Assembly (NCBI GenBank): GCA_964645045.1
Contig: CAZXYZ010000018.1
Coordinates: 56,271-120,270, forward strand
DNA: 64,000 nt
Origin: Anammoximicrobium sp964645045
GTDB lineage: Bacteria > Planctomycetota > Planctomycetia > Pirellulales > Pirellulaceae
Direction: 5' to 3'
Of this stretch, positions 9,201-16,445 are shown piece after piece. Below the pieces are notes generated by a model, which worked only from the letters and a program-made list of their open reading frames with translations, was not told where the DNA came from and made no database searches. The first letter of the stretch is position 1. Every line of letters starts with the position of its first letter. The translations under genes were made by a program, and so were the position numbers.

Positions 9201-10887
9201 CGTCAAAGGTTGCGGTCGCCCCAACGATGACTTCGCTAGTGTCGGGTATCCCTTGAGCACCTGTCAATCGTAGCGTCCCATCACTAACCGACGTATTTCC
9301 GGTGTAGTCGCTTGCTGTTGCATCCAGCGTGACGGTGCCGACGGTGGTCTTCAGGAAATTGACGGAGCCGCGTAATGCCGGGCCCGCAATCGCGCCGCTT
9401 CGCAGGTCAAAATCTGTCGCGCTAGTCAACTTGGCCTGATTGGTCGTCCCGGCGATCGTTCCGCTGATCAACCGCACGCCGCCGACCGTATCGGTATGGG
9501 TCTGCATATTGAGCGTCGCGTTGTTGTTGACGATCACCGTCGTGACGTTGGGCAGCACGTCGTTGGCATCCATCCGCAGTGTGCCGCCGTTGATGTTCGT
9601 GTTGCCGGAGTAGGTGTTCGTCGCGGCCAGGGCGAGCGTTCCAGCCCCCGCCTTGGTCAGGCCGTTGCTGCCCGTGACGATGCCGTTGGCAGTCAAGGTT
9701 CCGCCCGGGCCCACCGTCAGCGTGACATTCGCCAAGTCGATCTGAGCCGCTGTGGCCTGACTCGTCCCGCTCCCGACGGTCAGATTGCCCTGGATCAAGG
9801 TGTTGCTGGTTCCGGAATCGGATGTAAGCGTGCCGGCGATCTGGACCGGTTGGGTGAGCGTAATCGTGCCGTCGGTGCCGGAACTCGACCCGTTCGAGTT
9901 GAGTGTCAGGTTGTTGACGAAACTGCCCCCTGTGCTGTCGAATTCGCCAAGCTGGATGTACCCGCTGCTGTCCGAGGCATGGCTGGAAGTCGTGACGATC
10001 GAAAAATTCGCGCCGGCGACGGTCGCAGAAACGGTGGCTTGACTGAGACCGACCCCCTCCACGCCGGCCGTAGAGTCACCAAGATTCCACGTCGAGCTGG
10101 CCGATAGCCGCACGTCGCCCCGCATCGTTATCGAGGACAAGTCACCCGCATTGTTGTCGCCTTCCATGTTCCCGGTGACGGTGATGATCCCGTCCCCACC
10201 AGAGCCGCGTGAATCGTAAAGCTGATCGTTCAGCCACTGGCTATTCACGCTTGCGGGAACGAGGCTGATATTGCCCCCCATCCCAGTTGCTGTGCTGGTG
10301 TCGATCGTGAGGTCCGGTGTGCCGGACGCTTGAATCACCGTCGCGCCGGAAAGGTCCACGTTTCCGGCGCTCCCGTCGTTGCCCGTCTCGGTGTCGATGG
10401 TGACGTTCGCCGAGATGTTCAGATGCCCGCTGGCGGCGATCGTCACGTTGTTACCGTCGGTCGTGATACTCGACCCGAGATCCACCACCGCAAGCCCCGC
10501 GGTCGTAACGGCATTTCCACCGAATCCCGCGAGCGTGTACGTCGAACCGTCGAAATCGACGTTCTGGCCGGCCGCCCCCGTTCCCGTGACCGAAATCGCC
10601 ACGATGCCCGTCGTGTCGGTCAACGCTTCGGTACCGTTGGCCGTTGTCCCCACCCGAATCCCCGAACCGCTGTTGGTGATGTAAGCATGGTCACTGGCCG
10701 CGTTCAGTGACACGTTCAACACGTTGTTCCCATCGACCGTGGCGGTCACGGCCAGCAGCCGCCGATCCTCCAGCGGTTCCAGGAACAGCTTCCGCATCCC
10801 GCGGCGTTTGCGGGCCTCCTGGCGGGCGGCCTCGGTGCGATGCAACGAACCAAACATCGACTTCAGGCGGCGGGTCGTGGTACTCAT
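3232..10887 (-). CDS. Giant exported protein: autotransporter-type beta repeats, malectin-like domain, matrixin-like metalloprotease
   Basis: A 2551-residue protein. The N-terminus is basic and carries LFLEPLEDRRLLA at residues 34-46, a motif that recurs at the N-terminus of very large planctomycete surface proteins. Ser/Thr/Gly-rich beta-helix-like repeats follow, including at least five autotransporter-associated strands of the type TKAGAGTLALAATNTYSGNT and VKQGPETFTLSGTNTYSGTT. Near residues 2160-2290 is a malectin-like carbohydrate-binding region (LRFDFGIYGSPVQTDFLQV). Near residue 2411 the zinc-protease signature HEMGHLLGYDH appears, followed by DHDLMAP, which could be the Met-turn of matrixin-type metzincins. 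No outer-membrane beta-barrel is visible. The ATG at 10887 has GAGGAG 5-10 bases upstream. It is likely a secreted or cell-surface protein acting on extracellular polymers; the substrate is unknown. Confidence 0.85.
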   Translation of the reverse strand: MSTTTRRLKSMFGSLHRTEAARQEARKRRGMRKLFLEPLEDRRLLAVTATVDGNNVLNVSLNAASDHAYITNSGSGIRVGTTANGTEALTDTTGIVAISVTGTGAAGQNVDFDGSTYTLAGFGGNAVTTAGLAVVDLGSSITTDGNNVTIAASGHLNISANVTIDTETGNDGSAGNVDLSGATVIQASGTPDLTIDTSTATGMGGNISLVPASVNSQWLNDQLYDSRGSGGDGIITVTGNMEGDNNAGDLSSITMRGDVRLSASSTWNLGDSTAGVEGVGLSQATVSATVAGANFSIVTTSSHASDSSGYIQLGEFDSTGGSFVNNLTLNSNGSSSGTDGTITLTQPVQIAGTLTSDSGTSNTLIQGNLTVGSGTSQATAAQIDLANVTLTVGPGGTLTANGIVTGSNGLTKAGAGTLALAATNTYSGNTNINGGTLRMDANDVLPNVTTVIVNNNATLNMQTHTDTVGGVRLISGTIAGTTNQAKLTSATDFDLRSGAIAGPALRGSVNFLKTTVGTVTLDATASDYTGNTSVSDGTLRLTGAQGIPDTSEVIVGATATFDVNDRSETIGGLSGSGSVLLGINTSNANTLDIDVASGTNTFSGVIAQSGGIVKKGPGQLVLSGANTFSLDFISDFEVTGGTVRLQGGAALPDNAYVLLLGTAQLVLDASETIGSVRSPDATTSIDLGSQTLALAGEGHNRTFAGGIIGAGNLVKQGPETFTLSGTNTYSGTTTVSAGTLALSGAFTNNIASSTTIDVQTSGTLDVTALTGGAGGTLVLASGQTIKGTGTVTGAVDASSGSTIAPGASPGILNTDDVTFNSGSNFNVELNGTTVGTQYDQLNVTGAVAAGSATLNVTVGFTPTAGNTFTIINNDLADAVTGTFSGLPEGKVFTAGSSNFQITYQGGDGNDVVLKAIDPANPSLDGTPGGDTWVVVLNSGNVDVTLNGNLIYSPTFASLTSLTINGLGGNDSLQVDLSGGDPIPAGGLTYNGGTQSGSPGDVLSITGGTTQGTTTYNYTNANSGSIVMSNFGTITYTGLEPIVNSGTAADIIFNLPASGNVLAILEDDGVSNTLSRLRSNPVAFEQTDFANPTGSVTINRGLATDDLTVNAVPDFTAGLTIGSGANPFDQLTVAGAVTLAANKNLTADATTISFSTASSDVTLAGSGAATLTAVQSIAMSSGSSLTTANGNVTMSANAAGTAAGPSVGIDVVGGTVQATGNGAISLTGKGAGAGITQHGVAITAGGKVQSGSGGVQVVGTSNQGNGILLDGSGTLVQSTTGAITLTGQSTSKEGIEIRGSAMVETTSATDGQGNIELDGQGTTGVSFSTGTVQAVAGDILVTGTASVSNGIDVFVDSVIKTTGSGDITMNGTSGTNALSNGISVGNFSSTSLEISTVNGDIALTGSSTTGNGVQFTKGEIKSSGTGDVALLGTATTAAGRTGVSVSGPVSSNSGTLTITGTAGDAAGRFGVELFSGPVTTGAGTILIDGKKSSPGGLNGDVRLNSPVTSSGADITIRSDRDIVGNASGDISTGAAVGGNIVITANQDGVGSPNDAGTIRTAGDVTAGTGTVTVSLTDCDGDMTGNIVSASDVIKAGSGALRLSGTANAYTGTTNVNAGTLLINGNLTADADVVHVNNGGTLGGNGTIGTTPGARDVIVHPGGVLDPGDVSTTGCTPLAGQLTVNGDVEVQPAGVPSAGTFRVQLGGLTPGVGGYDQLVLNGTGNLYGSVATGAGGGVLEVQFVGGYSPPVGGEYIIISNDPSEVLGTRFNNLPEGAFLYPGGLMMNISYIAGVGDNDVVLTAPGRFDFNGYHGYTATNYGGISPFTQKTGSNSAGWQTLPPQYFEREYTAVPPCTAIPDPLLRFDGQSTDNMGNPLTFETTVVAGKAYEVMILTGDTVWNHDRQQFQVYDANGPVPPLDPPPPPLPPNTQIVDTWGAGAPDGSGVTPSSGGGATSSCPGSYRWVRFTTGQIIDGGGGLGTLLMRMRDLGGYDGAAVILAMDIRPVDTVGQMTLTRVTPAGTPPLSALPADGMTVDTYQGTNAPPGATITVTVSAVGPAPTYTVHYATVTPDGDTTAFGAQVTADGSGSFQFSVLRPATLADTSLTTENWTITAQESSGLSRATVTQPYEAPDDAAPLRFDFGIYGSPVQTDFLQVIPQTTYNATRGYGWTSRVAGAWRKDTVNAATSSNLRTDLAYARDATFKVDLPDGPYSVRVYHSNPMYYGTVPYIADNFNVSAEGTLQYNVADIPAGTTDIRTFTVTVAGGALELRFQDLGGRDGNFVVSGVDISSGTLPGVAPLLAAGDPQDGGAAAISLQELQPVVAEATARWSATGLTAAQAATLANVRYAVADLGGAYLGLANPATNQIRIDDDAAMMGWSLGKYEVGSAKYEGIAVSPFSLLPSNFGVDLLTVVMHEMGHLLGYDHSDDDHDLMAPVLTVGRSVTDDVLSTESMGQSDMRFILRPSPLALGSSRSPDDVFSNLGRAGLTAQDDSAAGGSELLSSQDEDLLAAASVLADEEATKTRVPRRSRMQRFERDRDAWFAELATEEGGL

Positions 10888-11189
10888 CAGTGGTCACTCC
10901 TCGATAAATGCAAAGGGAAACCTATATCCGGACGCGGGCTGAATGAACGCGTCGCAGGGACGTTCCCCCGCAGGCGGCGGCGGGGAACTGCCCATCACGT
11001 CGAGCGTCCGTGCCCGGAGAAAAATCCGCGAATGTCCGAAACGCGAATAGACCGGGAGCGCAGAGTCTCCTAGCAGTAATATAGCTACAACCGTTTCAGA
11101 TGTATCAGGCCAGGCGAAGAATTTTCAAAAGATGCTCTCTCCGGCTCTGGTCCGGCACGTCAGCACGGATCGAAAAGGGAACAGACGCT
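10888..11189. other. Gene-free upstream region of the giant gene
   Basis: About 300 bp between the giant gene start and the first REP-like repeat. It should contain the giant gene's promoter and carries its ribosome site just upstream of 10887, but no clear -35/-10 pair or gene was recognised. Confidence 0.4.
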
Positions 11190-11535
11190 ACTGTAGCCGA
11201 CCAGTCACCTTTCCCCCGACACGGGGTCGGCGGGGAACGGGGAGGGGACGATGGAGGCGTATATGCCGCGGGCTAGCCGGCCAGTCATGCTACCGCCGAC
11301 GCGGGGTCGGCGGGGAGCCCACCGCCGACCCCGCGTCGGCGGAAGGACGATTGGTGAGCTAGAAACGCCCCTGCCGCAACGCGCGCATCCCCCACCGCCG
11401 ACCCCGCGTCGGCGGAAGGGTGATTGGTGAGCTAGAAGCGCCGCCGACCCCGCAACGCGCGCCCTCCCCGCCGACCCCGTGTCGGCGGAAGGGTGATTGG
11501 TGAGCTACAAGCGCCGCCGACCCCGCAACGCGCAC
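11190..11535. repeat. REP-like repeat cluster, left of the RAYT gene, with three 73-bp tandem units
   Basis: Single REP-like units occur at about 11192-11245 and 11268-11320, each with a TAGC head, a CCAGTCA spacer and a hairpin of the form CCGCCGACGCGGGGTCGGCG. An oppositely oriented series follows, with units starting at 11322, 11395 and 11468, exactly 73 bp apart. Each unit has the hairpin CCGCCGACCCCGCGTCGGCGG and then GATTGGTGAGCTA. The array runs into the N gap. Confidence 0.9.
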
Positions 11536-11635
11536 NNNNNNNNNNNNNNNNNNNNNNNNNNNNNNNNNNNNNNNNNNNNNNNNNNNNNNNNNNNNNNNNN
11601 NNNNNNNNNNNNNNNNNNNNNNNNNNNNNNNNNNN
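11536..11635. other. Assembly gap of 100 N
   Basis: Exactly 100 unknown bases, the conventional placeholder for a scaffold gap of unknown length. It falls inside the 73-bp tandem array, so the true copy number is not known and is probably higher than the six units visible. Confidence 0.98.
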
Positions 11636-11845
11636 CAACGCGCACCCTCCCCGCCGACCCCGCGTCGGCGGAAGGGTGATTGGTGAGCTACAAGCGCCGC
11701 CGACCCCGCAACGCGCACCCTCCCCGCCGACCCCGCGTCGGCGGAAGGGTGATTGGTGAGCTAGAAGCGCCGCCGACCCCGCAACGCGCGCCCTCCCCGC
11801 CGACCCCGTGTCGGCGGAAGGGTGATTGGTTGGCTGCCACACCGC
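11636..11845. repeat. 73-bp tandem array, right of the gap (three further units)
   Basis: Units begin at 11651, 11724 and 11797, again 73 bp apart and nearly identical to those left of the gap. The last unit lacks the terminal CTAG (it reads GGCTGCC) and ends about 12 bp from the stop codon of the RAYT gene at 11858. Confidence 0.9.
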
Positions 11846-11857
11846 ACCGCACCCGCG

Positions 11858-12658
11858 TCACCCGTCCGCGTTCGCTTCCTTCCGCACGGCGTCCATATCG
11901 TACTCGCCGAACGTCCCGACGTAGTACCCGAACTGATACACCGGCTGCATGCCGTGGGCGTACGCCAGGTTGTTCAGGTAGCTCAGCGCAATCTCCTCCG
12001 GCGACCGCTCGTACGGCGCGCCGAACGTCAGGTGTACATGGTCGGCCAGGATCGCTAACCGCGACAGGCGATGGCCTTTCTGCCGGGCCGCCTTCAGCAC
12101 CGTATCGCGCGTCGCGTCGAGGAACGCTTCGCTCGCTTGCCGCCACCGCTCCACGTGTACCAGGACCAGGTGCAGGTTGTACACGTAACGCCCGTGGTCG
12201 CTGAACACGGGACGCGACAGATCGACGTCGGGGAACGCCAATTGGTAACGGGCAAGCCGTGCCTCGATCCGCGGGTCGGCCATGCGGTGGTGGCCCAGTT
12301 GGTCTGAGACGTACTGTTCGATGGCCGACCGGTTCGCATCGCCGACGCTGGTGAGCGAGAAATTGCGTTGAAATGCCTTGGGGTGCGTCTGGCGCACAAG
12401 GTTCTGCAGGCGGCCCTTGACCGATTTGATGATCTGCGGTGGAGCAACGGTGGGGAGGGTGCTGAGGAGGAATTGCCAGACGTTGGCCGCGCGGCGATGG
12501 CATTCGAGGACGCGCACGCAGTCGGTCTCGGTACCACATTTCAGAGTGTCCAGCCAAGCGTCGGCGGCGGGCAGTTCGGCGTGTGGAAACAGGGCCAGGG
12601 ACCAGCGAAGTTGATAGGCCGGGTTGCAGTTGTCGGCGGTGTAGAGGGGATCGGGCAT
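11858..12658 (-). CDS. REP-associated tyrosine transposase (RAYT), apparent tandem Y1 pseudo-dimer
   Basis: A 266-residue protein of the IS200/IS605 Y1 (TnpA_REP) type. The C-terminal half has the HUH motif in LADHVHLTF (His207, His209) and the end motif FGYYVGTFGEYDM. Read carefully, the N-terminal half is a second, diverged Y1 domain: VLECHRRAANVWQFLLS aligns with the usual HUH strand but has VWQ (60-62) in place of HVH, while IIKSVKGRL and FSLTSVGDANRSAIEQYV carry the canonical helix with Tyr116. In the C-half the position matching Tyr116 is Glu261. Each half therefore lacks one catalytic element. GGGAGG lies 5 bases before the ATG at 12658. REP-like hairpins flank the gene on both sides, the classic RAYT setting. 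Such proteins nick single-stranded REP hairpins. Confidence 0.8.
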   Translation of the reverse strand: MPDPLYTADNCNPAYQLRWSLALFPHAELPAADAWLDTLKCGTETDCVRVLECHRRAANVWQFLLSTLPTVAPPQIIKSVKGRLQNLVRQTHPKAFQRNFSLTSVGDANRSAIEQYVSDQLGHHRMADPRIEARLARYQLAFPDVDLSRPVFSDHGRYVYNLHLVLVHVERWRQASEAFLDATRDTVLKAARQKGHRLSRLAILADHVHLTFGAPYERSPEEIALSYLNNLAYAHGMQPVYQFGYYVGTFGEYDMDAVRKEANADG

Positions 12659-12699
12659 GAAGCCTCCCGTGGGCGTATGGAGCGAGGGAAGAGGTGTTG

Positions 12700-12955
12700 G
12701 GGTTTAGCTAAGGAATCATTCTACCGCCGACGCGGGGTCGGCGGGGAGCGGGGAGAGGATGGATGGGGGCATTTCGACGTCTAGCCAACCAATCATTCTA
12801 CCGCCGACACGGGGTCGGCGGGGAGCCCACCGCCGACCCCGTGTCGGCAGGAGGATGATTGGTGAGCTAGACGCCGCCGCGCGACGTCCCCACGCGCCCT
12901 CCCCGCCAACCCCGTGTCGGCGGAAGGGTGATTGGTTGGCTAGCGGGTCGCCGTC
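12700..12955. repeat. REP-like repeat cluster, right of the RAYT gene
   Basis: At least four REP-like units: one near 12715-12750, an inverted pair at about 12780-12870, and one near 12895-12945. Hairpins read CCGCCGACACGGGGTCGGCG or its reverse, with GTCTAGCCAACCAATCATT-type heads. The region from 12659 to 13110 has no gene; the last 150 bp presumably hold the promoter of the sigma factor gene. Confidence 0.9.
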
Positions 12956-13110
12956 AGGGCGGGGAAATGAACGCAAAATGATGGATAGCTGGGATTTGAC
13001 GTGGTAGAATGACGCGGTAGCACTGTCACCATTCGGTCGCTTGACGACCGTCAATAATTTCGTAATCTACGCCGAACGTCAGCTGGCGGCGCCAGTCCGG
13101 AGAAATCCTC

Positions 13111-13752
13111 GTGTCCGATTCCGTCACGCAATGGCTGTTTGCGCTTCGCCGCGGAGACTCCGAGGCGGCCCATCGGCTGTGGGATCGCTACTTCCGGCGG
13201 TTGCTGCGGCTGGCTCGTCGCAATCTGGGCACTCGCATTCGCGCGACCGCGTTCGACGAGGAGGACGTGGCGGCCGGCGTGCTGGGCGAGTTCTTCCTCA
13301 AGGTCGAGCAGGGCGGGCATCGCGAGGTGGCCAACCGCGACGAACTGTGGCAGTTGCTGGTCGTGATCACGATCCGCAAGGCGGTCGTTCTGGCTCGCCG
13401 CGAAAGGACCCAGAAACGCGGTAGCGGTCTGGTCGCGTTGGAGTCGGAAATCGGCCCTCCCGGGCAATTCCGCTTGGACGACCTCATCGGGGAAGATCTG
13501 ACCTCGTCCTTTGCGGATTTTATGTCCGAGGAATGCCGGCTGCTGATCGAATCGTTGGCCGATCCGGAACTGGAAAAGATCGCGTTGTGGAAACTGGCGG
13601 GCCACACGAACGACGAAATCGCCCTCAAGCAGAGTTGTACGCGCGTGACGATTCAGCGCAAGCTGCGCATGATCCGCAAGATCTGGGACGCGGAGACGGG
13701 CGGATTGGTTTCGACGCGCTGGTCGGCCGACGCGTGTGTTGGTCAGGCGTGA
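13111..13752 (+). CDS. ECF-type RNA polymerase sigma factor
   Basis: A 213-residue protein with the ECF layout. The region 2 helix pair is SEAAHRLWDRYFRRLLRLAR and FDEEDVAAGVLGEFFLKVE (residues 17-66), and a region 4 helix-turn-helix is NDEIALKQSCTRVTIQRKLR (about residues 171-190). The ECF sigma would direct RNA polymerase to specific promoters in response to a signal. The start is GTG at 13111 with GGAGAA 7 bases upstream. Only one base separates its stop from the ATG of the downstream membrane Ser/Thr kinase, so the two are translationally coupled. Sigma/kinase pairing is common in planctomycetes, where phosphorylation rather than an anti-sigma factor is thought to control the sigma; here that is inference. 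Confidence 0.87.
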   Translation: MSDSVTQWLFALRRGDSEAAHRLWDRYFRRLLRLARRNLGTRIRATAFDEEDVAAGVLGEFFLKVEQGGHREVANRDELWQLLVVITIRKAVVLARRERTQKRGSGLVALESEIGPPGQFRLDDLIGEDLTSSFADFMSEECRLLIESLADPELEKIALWKLAGHTNDEIALKQSCTRVTIQRKLRMIRKIWDAETGGLVSTRWSADACVGQA

Positions 13753-13753
13753 A

Positions 13754-16225
13754 ATGGACGCGGTCACATCTCGCCCTTCGCTGCTGGGAATTCGCCGGGT
13801 CGACGCGATCTGCGGTGATTTCGAGTCGGCTTGGCGATCCGGCCGGCGTCCGCGCATCGAGGCGATCATCTCCGAAGCCAAGCCGGAGGACCGATCGTCG
13901 CTGCTGGCCGAGTTGGTCGCGCTGGAGTTCGAGTTGCGGCGGGAGGCGGGCGAAGCGGTGCAGGCGGCGGAATACCTGCAGCGGTTCCCCGACGACGAGG
14001 CCGCTGTCACGACCGCCCTGGCCCAGGTCACGGACTTGGACACCGCAGGGGCTCTCGCCGCCCCCCGGAACAGCGCCGATTCCGGGGAGAACGCCGCTCG
14101 CTATCGCTTGGCTGAGCAAGTTGGCGCGGGCGGCATGGGCGTGGTCTATTGCGCCCAAGACCGGCAACTGGACCGGGACCTGGCCATCAAGGTCCTGGCG
14201 GAACATCTGCAGACGCGGCGCGAGGCGGTCGAGCGATTTTTGCGCGAGGCCCGCATTTGTGCGCGGCTGCAACACCCGGGCATCGTCCCCATCCACGAAC
14301 TGGGCTGGCTGGGTGAACGTCCGTATTTCACCATGAAGCTCGTCCACGGGCGGAGCCTGGGCGAGTTGCTGGCCGCGCGTCCGGATGCCGGGCACGAGTT
14401 GCCCCGCTGGCTGGAGGTTTTCCAGCACGTCTGCGAAACGGTCGCTTACGCGCACGCCCAGGGTGTTGTCCACCGCGACTTGAAACCGGCCAACGTGATG
14501 CTCGGCTCGTTTGGCGAAGTGTACGTGATCGACTGGGGGCTGGCCAAGCGACTCGAGGACGATCTCCCGCACCCCGACCCTCTCCCAGAGGACGAAGGGG
14601 AAGGGCAACTCGACACGCCCGGTCCCGTTCGGGCGAACGCGTCGGCCGCCTGGACTTTCCTGGGCGACGTCGTGGGCACGCCGGCTTATCTGTCGCCCGA
14701 GCAGGCCTGCGGCGACGCCGAGACGGTGGACCAGCGGTCGGACGTCTTTGCGCTGGGTGGCATGCTGTGTGAAATTCTGACGGGCACGCCGCCCTATTCC
14801 GCCGGCGATCGCGCGACGCAGCTGGAACAAGCCCAACGAGGCGATCTGACCGCGAGCCTGGCTCGACTGGACTCATGCCTGGCGGACCGCGAGGTAATCG
14901 AGTTGGCCCGCGACTGCCTGGCGCTCGAGCCAGCCGACCGCCCTCCGGACGCCAGCCACGTGTCCCAGCGTCTGTCCGCGTTCCTGAGAGGCATCCCGGA
15001 GAAGCTCCGGAAGATGGAACTGGAGCGAGCGGAGAGGCAGGCTCGCGCCGAGGAGCGCCGGCGTCGACGACGGATCATCCTGACGTTGGCGGCGAGCCTG
15101 ACGTTGCTGGTTGTGTTGTCGGCCGCCGGCGCAGCCTGGATGGCGCAACGCGAAGCGGCCCGCCGCCGGCAAGAGAACGTTCAGCGCGAGCAGATCCAGC
15201 GGCAACTCGCCGAAACGCTGGACGAGGCCGCGCGGCAGTACGCCGGGGCCCCGGAGGACGGGCGCGAGGATCCCCTGCGGCGAACCAAGATCCGGGAACT
15301 GGTTCGCCGGGCGGAGACCCTGGCCGAGAGTCCGTGGGCCGAGCCGGTGCATGTTGGACAAGTCCGCGGCCTGCGCGACCGAATCGTGGCCGAGGACGCC
15401 GACGGCCGGTTGCTGGACCGCCTGGAAGCCATCCGTTTGAAATGTGCCGAGGTGAATCCTCGCACCAACAGGTTTGCCAGTGGCCGCACGCGCCCCATGT
15501 ACCGGCAAGCCTTCGACGACTACGGCCTGGATCTGGAGGATGCCCAACAGGCCACGGCCAGAATTCGGAGCCGACCGGCGCACGTCGTGGAAGCCTGTGT
15601 GTTCGGACTGGAGAGTTGGCGGTCGTTGTTCAAGCAGCCGGTACCCCAGCGGCAATGGATTGACGCGGTGTTGGATGGGATCGATGACAATCCTTGGCGA
15701 TGCGAGGTGCGTCAGGCCTGCCGCGAGCAGAACTGGCCGGCGGTGGATGACTTGCTGGAAGCGGCCCAAGACGAGCCGCTGTCAGCCGATGCGGTCAATA
15801 TCGTGGCCTCAAGCCTGGTCAACGCGAATCAGTTGGAGTTGGCCCTCAAACTTTTGAGGGCGACTCAGCCGAGGCATCCCGGGGATTTCTGGATCAACCA
15901 GTACTTGGGAGTTGTCAATTACTGCCTCCCCCAACCCAAGCATGAAGAGGCGGTTCGGTTCTTTACGGCGGCCCTGGCGATCCGGGAGACGAGCGCCGCC
16001 TATTTCAATCTGGCCACGGCACTGGCGGACTTGAAGAGGTACCCGGAGGCGGAACAGGCGTTCCGCTCGGCGTTGCGTCTGCAACCGGACTACGTGCAAG
16101 CCCACCTCGATCTGGCGGACGTGCTGGAGCGTCGGGGGCAGAACGCCGAGGCCGCCGCTTTGCGGCAGCGGGCCGCCCAATTGCAGCAGGCGAAGAAGGC
16201 GAGAGCGGACGGGACGCAGCAGTAG
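13754..16225 (+). CDS. Membrane Ser/Thr protein kinase with C-terminal TPR repeats
   Basis: An 823-residue protein starting at ATG 13754 rather than at an in-frame GTG at 13736. The kinase domain (about residues 117-410) has the glycine loop VGAGGMGVVY, the ATP lysine in LAIKVL (Lys146), the catalytic loop HRDLKPAN (240-247) and DWG in place of DFG (260-262), with VGTPAYLSPEQA as activation segment end. A single membrane helix lies near residues 440-460 (LTLAASLTLLVVLSAAGAAW). The extracytoplasmic part ends in TPR-like repeats (AYFNLATALADLKRYPEAEQ and LQPDYVQAHLDLADVLERRG). It probably phosphorylates the adjacent sigma factor or its own tail on sensing a signal. Its TAG stop is part of the REP repeat that follows. 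Confidence 0.92.
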   Translation: MDAVTSRPSLLGIRRVDAICGDFESAWRSGRRPRIEAIISEAKPEDRSSLLAELVALEFELRREAGEAVQAAEYLQRFPDDEAAVTTALAQVTDLDTAGALAAPRNSADSGENAARYRLAEQVGAGGMGVVYCAQDRQLDRDLAIKVLAEHLQTRREAVERFLREARICARLQHPGIVPIHELGWLGERPYFTMKLVHGRSLGELLAARPDAGHELPRWLEVFQHVCETVAYAHAQGVVHRDLKPANVMLGSFGEVYVIDWGLAKRLEDDLPHPDPLPEDEGEGQLDTPGPVRANASAAWTFLGDVVGTPAYLSPEQACGDAETVDQRSDVFALGGMLCEILTGTPPYSAGDRATQLEQAQRGDLTASLARLDSCLADREVIELARDCLALEPADRPPDASHVSQRLSAFLRGIPEKLRKMELERAERQARAEERRRRRRIILTLAASLTLLVVLSAAGAAWMAQREAARRRQENVQREQIQRQLAETLDEAARQYAGAPEDGREDPLRRTKIRELVRRAETLAESPWAEPVHVGQVRGLRDRIVAEDADGRLLDRLEAIRLKCAEVNPRTNRFASGRTRPMYRQAFDDYGLDLEDAQQATARIRSRPAHVVEACVFGLESWRSLFKQPVPQRQWIDAVLDGIDDNPWRCEVRQACREQNWPAVDDLLEAAQDEPLSADAVNIVASSLVNANQLELALKLLRATQPRHPGDFWINQYLGVVNYCLPQPKHEEAVRFFTAALAIRETSAAYFNLATALADLKRYPEAEQAFRSALRLQPDYVQAHLDLADVLERRGQNAEAAALRQRAAQLQQAKKARADGTQQ

Positions 16226-16445
16226 CTGGCCAGTCATGCTTCCACCGACGCGGGGTCGGCGGGGAGCGGGGGAGGAGAATGGTGGAGAGCGACGCGGCAG
16301 GCTAGCTGGCCAATCACGCTTCCGCCGACACGGGGTCGGCGGGGAGCGGGGGGGAGGAGAATGGCGGCCAGCGAAGCGGCGGGCTAGCTGGCCAATCACG
16401 CTTCCGCCGACACGGGGGCGGCGGGGAGCGAAGCGGCGGGCGCCA
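16222..16445. repeat. REP-like triplet after the kinase gene
   Basis: Three same-direction REP-like units at roughly 16223-16265, 16300-16345 and 16385-16430, each with a TAGCTGGCCA head and a CCGCCGAC.CGGGG hairpin, separated by about 77-82 bp. The head TAG of the first unit is the stop codon of the kinase gene. The remaining 300 bp to the next gene (16446-16755) show nothing recognisable except the ribosome site of the next gene. Confidence 0.88.

Noticed and set aside
11322..11845. Regular repeats that could be taken for a CRISPR array
   Set aside because: The units are 73 bp and nearly identical throughout, with no unique spacers, and no cas genes are present; the repeats are hairpin REP-type units.
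13051..14043. Minus-strand frame over the sigma factor and kinase start
   Set aside because: Shadow; both plus-strand proteins have clear domains.
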